A stretch of 64,000 nucleotides of DNA, taken from positions 78,947 to 142,946 of the forward strand of contig VWZS01002409.1 in the NCBI GenBank assembly GCA_013397075.1. The letters run 5' to 3'. A model generated the notes under the pieces. That model had not been told where the DNA came from. It searched no databases and saw nothing but the letters and a program-made list of their open reading frames with translations. This DNA comes from Rhabdornis inornatus (Eukaryota; Chordata; Aves; Passeriformes; Rhabdornithidae). Below are positions 33,601 through 45,600 of the stretch, in pieces. Within the stretch, counting starts at the first letter, position 1. Every line of letters begins with the position of its first letter. A program made the translations under genes and the position numbers.

Positions 33601-36600
33601 AAAGCCAATCATTTAATATGTACTTATAAGGCATCACATGGCCGACACTATTCATCATCTCCAGTTCTTCTGGTGCGAGCGCTAATGTGAGGAACTCGTA
33701 GGGAAGGTCCAAAGCAGCTCCAGAGAGGCCGGGCACACAAAGGGGAGGAACAGAGCAGGGCCGTGTGATGGCTTTGGCCGGCTCAGCCCCATCATTACCG
33801 CAGCACACAGCTCAGGGCACAGCCGAGCAGCAAATTGGAGCTGCCTTGTTTACAAGGGAGTTCCCAGCACAAGGAAGGGGTGATTGTGCCTGAGTCACGG
33901 GATAATCGCTGCAAAATCCACCCATTGTTTGGGGAAACTTGGAAATTGCCTCGTGCTCCTCGGTTAATCAAATGTAATAAACCAGCGGGAGATACGCACC
34001 AGCATGCCTGGACCAAGTTTTATAGAAAAAAAATTGAAATTAAAAAGTTGAATAAAAATATTACCAAAAAAATCTTATCCCAGCCTTCAGCAGAATCTTA
34101 ATAACTCGCTAAAATGCAGGATTTGCCCACATGAAAACTTCAGGAAAAATCCTCCATGCCCTGTAACCCGCACCCAAGGCAGTGTTAAGCAAATATTTGT
34201 AATAAATAAAAGCTTCTTGCAAGCTGCCACCAAACATGACTTGGAACTCCCACCCTTTCCACCAGAAATGGGACCAGCCTCAATATCCTGAGCTTTCCAA
34301 ACTGGGGGTCCCACCCTGCTTCTCCTCTCCACACTTCAAACCCTTATTCCTTCACCTCCCTTCAGAATGTGAACCTCAGGCTAAGATAAAATATCCAGTA
34401 AAAATCCCAAAGATAAAATATCCAGTAATAAATCCCACAGGTCCTGAAGGGCATTACCAGCACCAGGAGGCTTTGGCAGGACTCACTTCAGGGGCCAAGC
34501 ACCCCAAGAGCTTTGAAATAAATTCCCGAACACAAGACTCGAGTTGGTTTTCAAGACTCTCCATCAACTCTTTAAGTAGCATGAGAAGAACCCATATTTT
34601 TCCACATATACCTGAATTTCCCCCTTCTCCCACCTTTCCTTCTTCTTTTACCCCGAATTCTCAGCTCTTTTTCTGGTTGCTTTTTTGGGGTTTTTTTAAT
34701 CCCCAGAACACATGAGACTTCCAGAGCTGATAAAAACATTAGTACAGAGGAGGGATCTCGGTCAGGAGGACAAAGAGTAAGACAATAAACCAGATCTGAA
34801 ATCATAACCAAGTACATGCTGTAACAAAGCAGAATAATTCCACAGCTCCAGCCTGGCAGCCACTCTGAGGAGGTGACATAAGAGCGTGCTCTAATGTACA
34901 CCATCACCCTTTTAAAAATACATTTGTGTTTTTATGGTGCTCAGGACATTTCCTTTGTAATTTCTCACCTCCTACTGCTGCAGAGGCCTCTCAGCCCCAG
35001 CAGAGACTTTGCCAAAGTTCTGGCAGCTCAGACAGGAGCTCCAGGAGGGATTTAAGGCCATAATAAGATCTGAGCTGTCGGAAAGTCCAGGCAAACTTCT
35101 GTGGCATGTTTTCCCTTTCTCTTCCCTATAAACGCCTCGTGAAAGCTCTCCTGGAGGCTGCCAAGTGAAAATAGTGCATTATCTCAGCTGCTGCACATGA
35201 CTCCGGGGAAGATTCCTCCATCACAGTTCCGAGGAATTGTCCACCAGGCCTGTGAGTTCAGGAAAGCTTTCCCATGTAGGGTGAGGATTATTTTGTTTCA
35301 CAAGTGCCTTGTGACTTCAGGGCAGTCTGGTGGAGAGGGAAATTCATAGAATCACAGAATGACTGGGCTGGAAGAGACCTTCAAAATCATCATGCCCTAA
35401 CACCTCAACTAACCCATGGCACCAAGTGCCACATCCAGGCTTTTGTTAAACACATCCAGGGATGGTGACTCCACCACCTCCCCCGGCAGACCATTCCAGT
35501 ACTTTATCACTCTTTCAGTAAAAAACTTTTTCCTAATATCCAACCTAAATTTCCCTTGGCACAGCTTGAGGCTGTGTCCTCTCATTCTGTCAGTGCTGCC
35601 TGGAGAAGGAGACCAACCCCACCTGACACAGCCACCTTTCAGGGAGCTGTGGAGAGTGATAAGGTCACCCCTGAGTCTCCTTTTCTCCAGGCTGAACAAC
35701 CCCAGCTCCCTCAGTTGTTCCTCACAGGGTTTGTGTCCAAAGCCCCTCCCCAGCCTCGTTGCCTCCTCTGGATGTGCTCAAGTGTCTCAACGTTCTTCCT
35801 AAACTGAGGGGACAGGACTGGACACAGCACTCAAGGTGTGGCCCCACCAGTGCTGAGTACAGGGGAAATGTGGATGTTTGAGTGGTGCCCTGGCTCTCCT
35901 GCTCTCCAGACAGAGCAGGGAATTCCTGGCACTGGAATTGCTTCAAAGGGAAGTCCCAAGTCCCACCAAGGGTCCCAGTGAGGTCTCTGGCGAGGAGGGT
36001 GAGCCAGGACAGGTCTCAGTGTGACCCTGGCAGCAAACCAGGGCTGTCCCCCCGATTCCCAGACCTGGAAATTCATCCCAGCTAGGCTGCCAGCCTTCCT
36101 GAAGGATTGCTCTTGGGGACACAGGAGCCTGAAAGGAAGGAAATAAATCCCTGGATTTATGGGATAGCACAAACCCACCAGGGACAGCATCACTACTGCC
36201 AAACAGCAGCATGTGAACCCCACCTGCTGCCCCAGGGATGTTCCCATCTCCTCTCACTCCATGGCAAATCAGCCATTTTTGGGAAAAACTGATCCATCCT
36301 GTAAAGCAACACTGAACTGTGTAATTAAATGTGCACTGGCTGAGCTCAGCTCTTAGAATGGAACCCGCACAATGCTCAGAACATCCTCTCTCATAAAAGG
36401 CCTTTATTTACTTTCTGATTCCGTGAGTAAATGGTGTCTATAAATAGCCCTCCCTGCCCTGCCACACTGCTGTTATCACCTCGGTCACTGGGAAAGGCCT
36501 GATAAGACCAAGTGATAATAGACCAGGATTACCCTTCTGTGCAAAGGAACCTGCTGGAATTCATTACTGCACAATCTTCATTCCCTTGTGCACCTCTCCA

Positions 36601-39600
36601 GCCTGAAGCAGCAAAAATCATTAATGGAGTGCCTGTGCCCTCCTCACCTCGTCTTTGCATTTATCTCCCTCTTCCACATCCTTTAAGGACCAGACTCAAA
36701 ACTGAGAGCTAAACTCAAAACTGAGAGCTTGGCTCACCCTAATCTCTGTCCCAGCACTAAATACTTTAACTGAACCTAGGAAAGAACAAAGGAAAAAATG
36801 AGATAAAGCTTATCTGCTCCCAGGAATCAGGGAGACAGGTGGAATACACACCTAGGGCACAGCAAAGCCTCCCAACACTGTCCTACACATCCATTATCTC
36901 TATGTGAAGAGCTTTATGACCTTTGTAAAAGTAAATATATATAAGTGCAGCTTTTATGTGGAGATTCTGACCTCAAAAGAAATAAACTTTTCTTCAAGGG
37001 TTCCGCTGCCACTGCAGGGAATGCACAGGACTCCTACAGTGCTCCTATGGATCCATTATCTACATTTCCAGAGTTTTATTGCCTTTGAAAATGTAAATAC
37101 ATCGAAGGGTAGCTTTCATGTGCAATGTCAGGGTTGTAAGAACATAAGGATTAACCAAGGTAAGAAATAAAATGCTCTTCAAGGGCTCCGAAGACACTTG
37201 AAGAACACACAACACTCCCAAGAGTGCCTCTGTGGATCCATTCCCTTATCTGCATCTGATTTGATTGCCTTGGAAAATGTAAATTTATTTTATGAGCAGT
37301 GCCAAGATTGTAACAACACCAATGTTAACAGAGGGTAAGAAATAAACTGTTCTTCAAGGGTGAGGCACTTGAGGAACACACAGCACCCTTCCAGTGCTCC
37401 TATAGATCCAACCCCCTATCTGCATTTGAAGAGTTTTATTGCCTTCACAAAGGCAATAAAACAAAAACATTTAATGTGCAGTGGGACAGTTGCAACAACA
37501 CAAATGTTAACAGCAGGTAAGAAATAAACTGTTCTTCAGGGGCTCCAGTGACACCCGAACACACAACAGCCCTCACAAAGAACAGAATGTACCCCCTGCT
37601 CAGGCTGCTTTCATCACCTCTGCTACAATTGATTGATAAAGTTCAGGGTTCCCAGGCCATTGTGGTGACTACAGAATTACCATTAAACCACAGCCCTCTG
37701 CCATTCAGAGGGAAGCACATGAATAAAGGTGACAGTGGGGGTATAAACTAGAAGATGAGGCATTTTTAAATATTTATATAAAGGCAGAACAGACTTCAAT
37801 TCACACAAATGAAACAGCTGCTTTTGCTGCCTCAGTTGCATAGATTTCCAAGAACTGGAGTTGTTTAGTACCTGAATTTTTAGCAGTGGGAGACATAAAC
37901 TGCCAGGGCAGGGGCAGCCCTAGGGTGTTTGTAGAGAGGAAGGGCTGGACAGCAGCAGAGTTGGTTTTCATGGAATCCCAGACTGGTTTGGGTTGGAAAG
38001 AGCTTAAAGCTGATCCAGTGTCACCCCCTGCAATGGCAGGGACACCTTCCCCTATCCCAGATTGTTCCATCCTGGCCTTGGACACTGCCAGGGATCCAGG
38101 GGCAGCCACAGCTGCTCTGGGCACCCTGTGCCAGGGCCTCACCACCCTCACAGGGAAGAATTCCTTCCCAGTACCCCATCTAAACCACCCCTCTTTCAGT
38201 TTAAAACCATTCCCCCTTGTCCTGTCCCTCCATCCCCTGTAAATAATCCCTCCATGTATTTCCTGCAGCTCCTTCAGACACTGGAAGGCCACAATTAGGT
38301 CACTCCAGAGCTTCTCCAGGATGTACAATCCAAATTTCCCCAGCCTTTCCCCACTGTAAAAGGGAAGGGAGCAGGGCTGGAGTGACTGAGGCAGTGACCT
38401 CATTGCCCTGCCTTGCAGTGCCCCACAATTACAGGAGAATGGAGCTGAGTCACACACCCAACCCCCCAAACCACAGCTCCCCACAGGGAATAAATCCCTG
38501 CCCACGGGCTTGGAGCTGGATCTCATTGGGAATTTTACAGGAGAAAGATCAAACTGCAATTAATGCTCCGCTGAACGCTGGGAAAAGGAAAAGGCTCTGT
38601 GCTTGGAAAGACGGGGACAGAGGGGGACACCTCTTTTAGGGCTGAAACAAACCCAGAGCAGCTCAGGGCTGCACCCACAGCCCCACACCAGGCTCCCACC
38701 CTCTCCTCCATTAAAAAAAAGTGGAAAAACAGTGAATTCCTTCCAGCCACCTAAAGTGAGCAAGTAAAGCCCTCCTGCACCAAAACATGAAAGGAGAGAA
38801 GGATCCCCTGCCCCAAAGGGAAACCCCAAAGGGAGGGGAGGAGGAGGAAGAAGAAAAGAGGTTTATTTGCAGTTCCCTCTCTGCACATGGGACAGCATTC
38901 CCAGGGTCACTCTGTCCCTGCACAAGGAAAGCTGCTCTCCCACTGCCAGCCAGCAGCTCTGGGGAATACAGATTAGTGGGAATGCATTTTCGAGGGCATG
39001 AAGGAATTTTTAACTGCTTTGTGTTCCTTGTTTCTCCCTTTCTTGAAACAAAATAATAAGAAAGAGAGGGGGAAAAAAAACAAGGAGGTGTTTTAAGAAT
39101 TGCAGAAAGAGGCAAAGGTGAGGTGATTCTGGCACAGCCATTTGGGGGAAAATTTTGATACAAGTTGGGATAAGATTCCAGACTGCCCAATGCTTCAGCA
39201 TATGGTCAATGCCTTATGGAAGAGAGGGAAATCAATGTTTATTTTATTTTCTGCCTGAGAGAGGGGGAATTTCTTGTAGCAGTTTTAATGGCAGCAGCTG
39301 TTTGAAATATTAAATATTGATATTAAAATATCCCCGTTGTGGTTCAATATTAATGCCCCCCCCGCCAATTTATGGAATTCAGTAAATTAACACCAGTGCC
39401 TGGTTTTCTCTTTAACCAGATTTGACTCGTCAGGATCAAGTTCTGTGACTGAACTGGCATGGGCCTGTTCAATTTAAATTCTGTGCCCTGTAACAGAGGG
39501 AGCTTCATTTAAAAAAATAAATTTAAATGGCATAGTTGTATTTTCTCCCCTCAGAGACAAATTTCACCTGTAAGAATCCACAGGCAGAGAGATTTTCCAG

Positions 39601-42600
39601 TGGAATCACAGATTTGGAATCAGTCCTGAGGCAGGATCCCTTTGATCTCGGATTCCAGCCTGAGTCACTGCATTTAAAGGGAAGGGGGATCCAGCCCTGC
39701 TGTAAATCATCACTTCCTTCAGCATCCCCTGCCTGGATGAGCCACTGCAAATTACCAACTTCCCCTTCCCACATGAAGAGGAACAAGTTCATTCCTCCTC
39801 TTTTCAGTCCAGGATTTTGGAGCTGTCAGGTTTTCCAGCATTTTTCCAGGTGCTCATGTGTGTGCACACACAGCAAATAAACCCAGGCACCCCTGAGTGC
39901 CCACAGCCACAAAACGCAGAGCTTTGGATGCAGTTCACCTGCTCCCAAACCCTTAAGAGTTTTTCAATTTTAAAATTTAAAAAAAAAAAATTAAATTTAA
40001 AAGGTTTGTCCACAGAACCAAGAGATTTGGGAAGTTACATGGAACTGAGGTACAGGCTGTAACACCAAGCCTTGATTTTGACTGGATTTCAGTGTAAATT
40101 CAGAATAAACCCCCTGAAATGAGCATCAGCTTGAAGATTAAACCCAGCAAGGTTTAATGCAAGGTTTAATTAAACCAAGATTTAATGCTGCAAGGCTCTG
40201 ATGACACACAGGGCAATTCCATCTCAAAGCAAGGAATGGTGCTGCTTTCCAGGCAGAAGCAGCCCAAAAAGGAACACCTGAACCCAAAGAGAACATCAGA
40301 TTGAAGATTAAACCCAGCAAGGTTTAATGCAAGGTTTAATGCTGCAAGGCTCTGATCACACACAGGAAATTCCATCTCAAAGCAAGGAATGTGCTGCTTT
40401 CCAGGCAGAAGAAGCCAAAGAAGGGACACCTGAACCTGTCCCCAAAGAGAAGGAGCAGCATGGGCACAAAGAGCCGACGTGACTCAGTGAGTCCCAAACT
40501 CCCCTTGGAAAGGGACCCAAATCACCCAGGTTTTGGGGAAGTGGGACACAGGGAGCCAGAGGAGTCACATGGACAGGAGTGCTGGACACAGGAACAAAGG
40601 GCTGCAGGGATCTCTGCCTGTGAGTTCAGTGGTGATGCTGGCCTGGCTCCCTAACGAGCTGGACACTTCGTTAGCGGGCACAGAGCTCCATTCTCTGCCA
40701 GCCCCACAGTCCTCCCCTGTGCAGGACACCCAGAGCCACAGCTGATGTCATTCCTGCACACAGCAGCAGCACTCACAGGCTCCCACGCACTCCAGGCCCT
40801 TGAAACCACGGCTGAGAGTTCAATTTTTAAAAGGTTTTTGAAACAAAGCACCTTGGTAATCCAGGGGTGGTAAAAATGTGTGTGTGTCCCTGCTGCTATC
40901 TCCCACCCCAGCACTGGTAAAAGTCAGGGAATCTTTCCCAAGTTTCCTGAAATCACCTCTGGTAAATCACCTGAGCTTTTGCCAGGTTTAATTTGAAGCA
41001 GGATGATCATCTCATCATGAGCTGATCAGAAATGTTTCTGGACCAGGGGACACCAGGCATTAGGAAACACCAGACAAGTTCTTTATTTTTTTGGCATCAA
41101 AAGCAGATCCCACCCTCCTGCACCACTCCTCCAGCAGCAGCAGGCAGCCAAAACATCCCCAGGTGCCACATCCCCAGGGTTTTTGAACAATCCCATGGAT
41201 GGTGACTCCACCACTGCCCTGGGCAGCCTCTGCCAGTGTTTTGGGAGCCTTTCCATGTGGAAATTTTCCCTATATCCAATCTAAACCTCTGCTGGTGCCA
41301 CACAAAGCTGTTTCCTCTCATCCTGTCACTGTTCCATGGGAAAAGAGACCGACCCAAATTAAGGCATTTTGACAATATATTTGAAATTCAAGAAGCTCTC
41401 AGTGTGCCCAGGCTATTGCCCTACTACAAAAATCTTATTTTTGTCCCTTATTCCAAATTTATCATGAAGTGGAGGCAAATTCCTTCCCTTCAGATGTAAG
41501 AGTGGGAGGTTCAAGGTTAGAAATCTGAGAAAAACACCCATCTGTGGCTGCCCCTGGATCCCTGGGAGTGCCCAACCAGGCTGGACAGGGCTGGGAGCAC
41601 CCTGGGATAGTGGAAGGAGTCCCTGTCATGGCAGAGGGGCTGGAATTGGATCTTTGAGAGCCCTTCCAACCCAAACCACACAGTGATTTCATGATTTCCC
41701 TGTTTCCCAAGCCATATCAGTCTCATGCCATTTCTTATCATTTATTGCCTTTTATTATCACTTCTCACTAATCCCTTCAGGGTTGTTGGAACAAGGTAAT
41801 TTTTTATAGGCTATGCAGGAGTTTCAGTCACTCTGAACAGCACACATACAGACACTGTTAAGCTTTTAAACTTCAAAAAACCTGGAAGAAATCTCTTCCT
41901 TTTTCATACAAACAAACAAAAAAACCCAAACAAAATAAAAGAGCTAGTTTTTAAACACCAAGATGGAGATTTAGAATCAGAATATCCCAAGCTGGAAGGG
42001 ACCCACAGGGCCCCTGCAGGAGCAAAAAAACAACATCCTGTGAGTATTTCTAGCACAGAAAAAAAGTAAATTTAGTCAGAGAAAAGCAGCTGCAGGAAAC
42101 CAACACGAGAGCTGGCAGAGCAGCACCACAAGCCCTGAGCCACAAAAAAGCAGCTGCTGAGCTGGAGGTGGGTGCAGAGCTTCCCTTAGCTCCAAGTCCA
42201 GCATTCCAGAGGCACCTCTGCTCCAAAGCCCCACGAGAAAAGCTGGAAATCTCTGGTTCCTGTGTTTGCTTCCACCTCACCCCCACACTGCAGCATCTGA
42301 GGAGATTATTTGGGTTTAAGATCTGAGCTGTTTGAGGGCTTTGCTCCCAGACCTACTCAGCACTGAGCTGTGCTTTGAAAAGCTGGGGTTTTATTGCCTT
42401 CAGAAAGCCCAGAGTGAGTCACAGGAGGAGTCAAAAGGTAAATTCAAAATACACACACACAGTCCTGCGGTTCTCTTGCAGCAGGGGAAGTTTCTCCTTG
42501 AGGAACGTGGCAGCCCCAGTTTCTCTAAAACTCCAACCACAACATGAGGGGGGGATTTTTCTCCTCACTTGGTTCATCTACAAATTCATTATTTTAATTC

Positions 42601-45600
42601 TAATTTAAAGATAAAGTTCAGGTAACAGCTCCTTCAAGGCAGCCATAACACACTCAGCCTTCCCATTACAAAGCAGCTGAAGGTCCACACAGATTTCTTT
42701 GTCTATTAAATATTCCAAGCACAGCCCCAACCCCAACTGGAGCACTTCTAGAAATCAGGATCAAAGGGAAACACCCTCCCCTCCTCCCAAACCTTCTCCT
42801 GCATCCCTACAACCCAGAAGTCCCAGTTTCCAGCTGTATTATGAGGGAAAAGAAAATAAACCTGAGATTTGTGAGAGTGTTCCAGATACCCGTGTGTACC
42901 CTAAATGTGTGTCCCTGCAGCAGCATTTTAGAAGGAAAATGGAATTATTTAAGGAAATATTACTCTTACAAGCAGTGCCACTTTCCACCCAGCAATTACA
43001 ACTGGATACTTGTGCCACACAGCCAAGTCTTTTTCACATCAGGCAATCTTATCCCTTCTCCACAAGGAAAACTGCCATTCTCCCAGCCAGGGAAAAAGGG
43101 GCTTTTCAAGCCTGAGCCTCAGGTTTCACCAGAGCCAGCATTTAATATCAAACTTCACATCTTGTAAGGGGCAGCCAAAAATCCCCCGGACCAGGCTGCT
43201 CTGCAAGCGGTGGAAAATCCGGAATTTCTGTGAAAAGCCACATTGAAAAATAATTATCCTTCTAAAACAGAAAAAGAAAAGCAGGAATGGCAGAATTAAA
43301 GAGGTGGCTTTCCAGAGAGATTGTTCCTGCCAGCCCTGTGACCAATCGAGGCAGGGACAGGTCTGCCACGCTGCTTACATTCCTCCAGGGGGATGAAAAA
43401 ATTATTTGTTTTTGATTGGGTCTATGCACAACATTTGCATCTTGTTACTGCTGATATTTTAGCCTTAAAAGTTCTCAGACATTCCTCCAGGGCTTATCTT
43501 AAGCACATTTTTATTAAGTTCCCTTCTCTGAAAAAAAACAAGCCCCAGTGAGTTTTGACGCGCGCTGCCTTTGACAATGATAATCTTTGTCCTTCCCAGC
43601 TGCAGCAAATTTAAAATAATCTCTTTTCCAAGTGGACTTTATTAATCTTCCCAGTGAAATACCATCCTGAGGTAAAACAATTATTTCCAGTTCAACTCTT
43701 AGTACCAGCTAAGCCCGTGCTGGAAAAGACAACCAACATCTGGCAGACTCAATATCTGCAGCAATTAAGAGTAATCGTGGAACCGTAAATATACAAATCT
43801 GTGCAAGGGCTGGGGAGAGCAGGGAGGGGACGGCTGCAGGAGGAGTGCACGAGTCAGCAGCACGGGCTGGCCACACGGAGTGGCACTGCCACTGGCACTG
43901 TCACAGCACTGCCACTGGCACTGTCACAGCTGCACTGCCACTCACTGTCACAGCAGCACGGGCTGGCCACAAGGAGTGGCACTGCCACTGTCACCGTCAC
44001 AGCACTGCCACTGGCACTGTCACAGCACTGCCACTGGCACTGTCACAGCTGCACTGCCACTCACTGTCACAGCAGCACGGGCTGGCCACACGGAGTGGCA
44101 CTGCCACTGGCACTGTCACAGCACTGCCACTCACTGTCACAGCAGCACGGGCTGGCCACACGCAGTGGAACTGCCACTGTCACTGTCACAGCTGCACTGC
44201 CACTGTCATAGCAGCACAGGCTGGCCACACACAGTGGCACTGCCATTGTCACAGCCACAACACTGTCACTGTCACAGCAGCATGGGCTGGCCACATGCAG
44301 TGGCACTATCACTGGCACTATCACAGCTGCACCACCACTGTCACCACCACTGTCACAGCAGCACTGCCATTGTCACTGTCACAGAGGGACTGTCACTGCC
44401 ACTGTCACAGCAGCACTGCCATTGTCACTGTCACAGCAGCACTGTCACAGCTGCACCGCCACTGTCACAGCACTCAGGGATGTGCCGGCTCCTCCAGGGG
44501 TCTCGGGAAGGTGACACCTCAGCCCAGGGAGCCGGGGTTGGGACACATCCCAGGTGTCACCCCCACACCTTCCATTGGCACCGGGGCATGGCAGAGCTCC
44601 CCTCAGGCAGTGATTAACAGGATTTAATAATTAGGGGGGAGAATCCTGCTGGCTCTCCCCAGTGCCCTCCCCAGCGGTGCCACCAGAGGTGCTGAGGCTC
44701 CCAACTGTCCCAAAATCGGGACAAAGATCCCCAAAGGCAGCCGGGCCACGGCTGGGCTCAGCCCCAGCTGCTCCTCCAAAAGCAGAATTTTCTCCTGAAT
44801 AACCTGAGGGGATCGACCCCAAAGCCCAGCCAGGGAGGAGCCAAAGCCCTGCATCTCCCATGGATCCAGAACCCTGAATTGCAGCCCTGCTCCTGGAGGA
44901 ACCCGCACTGCTCAGCCTCACCTCAAAGCAGCTGAAGCATCACGGATTATTATTATGATGATTATTATTATTATTATTATGTCCAAGCAAAAGATCTCTT
45001 CACCTGAGTGTTTTAAATTTCAAAATTTAACTCTGTTCCATTTTCAATTAACTGTCCCTGAAAGTATTTTTTATTGAGCTGCTTTGACTGCAAAAGTGCA
45101 ATTTTGCAGAAAGACAATTTTGATTTTTCCTGCTAAAAGGGTACAATAGATAAAAATTACAAAAGATCTGATAGATAAACAATAAATCATATGATTTGGA
45201 GTCAGATCTATGGCCAAAAGCATGCATAGCTGGAAAAAAATAAAGAAAATTAATTTAACTTCATTTTCCCTCTAAAACTCCTCCAGTTGTTAAGTCCCTC
45301 ACTGAAGTCATAATCTGGTGTAAAATCCTGATCATTGCTAAAAAAATATGAGATTAAGGCAGCACAATAAGTAAAGATGCAAAGATGCAAATTTATACAT
45401 CATTTGGGCAAAATATCATCACCTGGAGGAAAAAGCAAAAGCAGTTTTGGACTGAAATACTTGCTGAGCTCCTCAGAGGGAGCATTTTGGTTCAGACACA
45501 AACAAAAGCCAGGGTAAAATATTAGTTATGTGCTCGACTGTGCCCTCTCAGAGCTCCAGTTTGATGTGCTACAACGCCTAAGGAAAATTATTTTACGGAA

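Noticed and set aside
43801..44627. 245- and 260-codon His/Cys-rich frames resembling metal-binding repeats
   Set aside because: They are translations of a CACTGCCACTGTCACAGC minisatellite; multiple frames are open.
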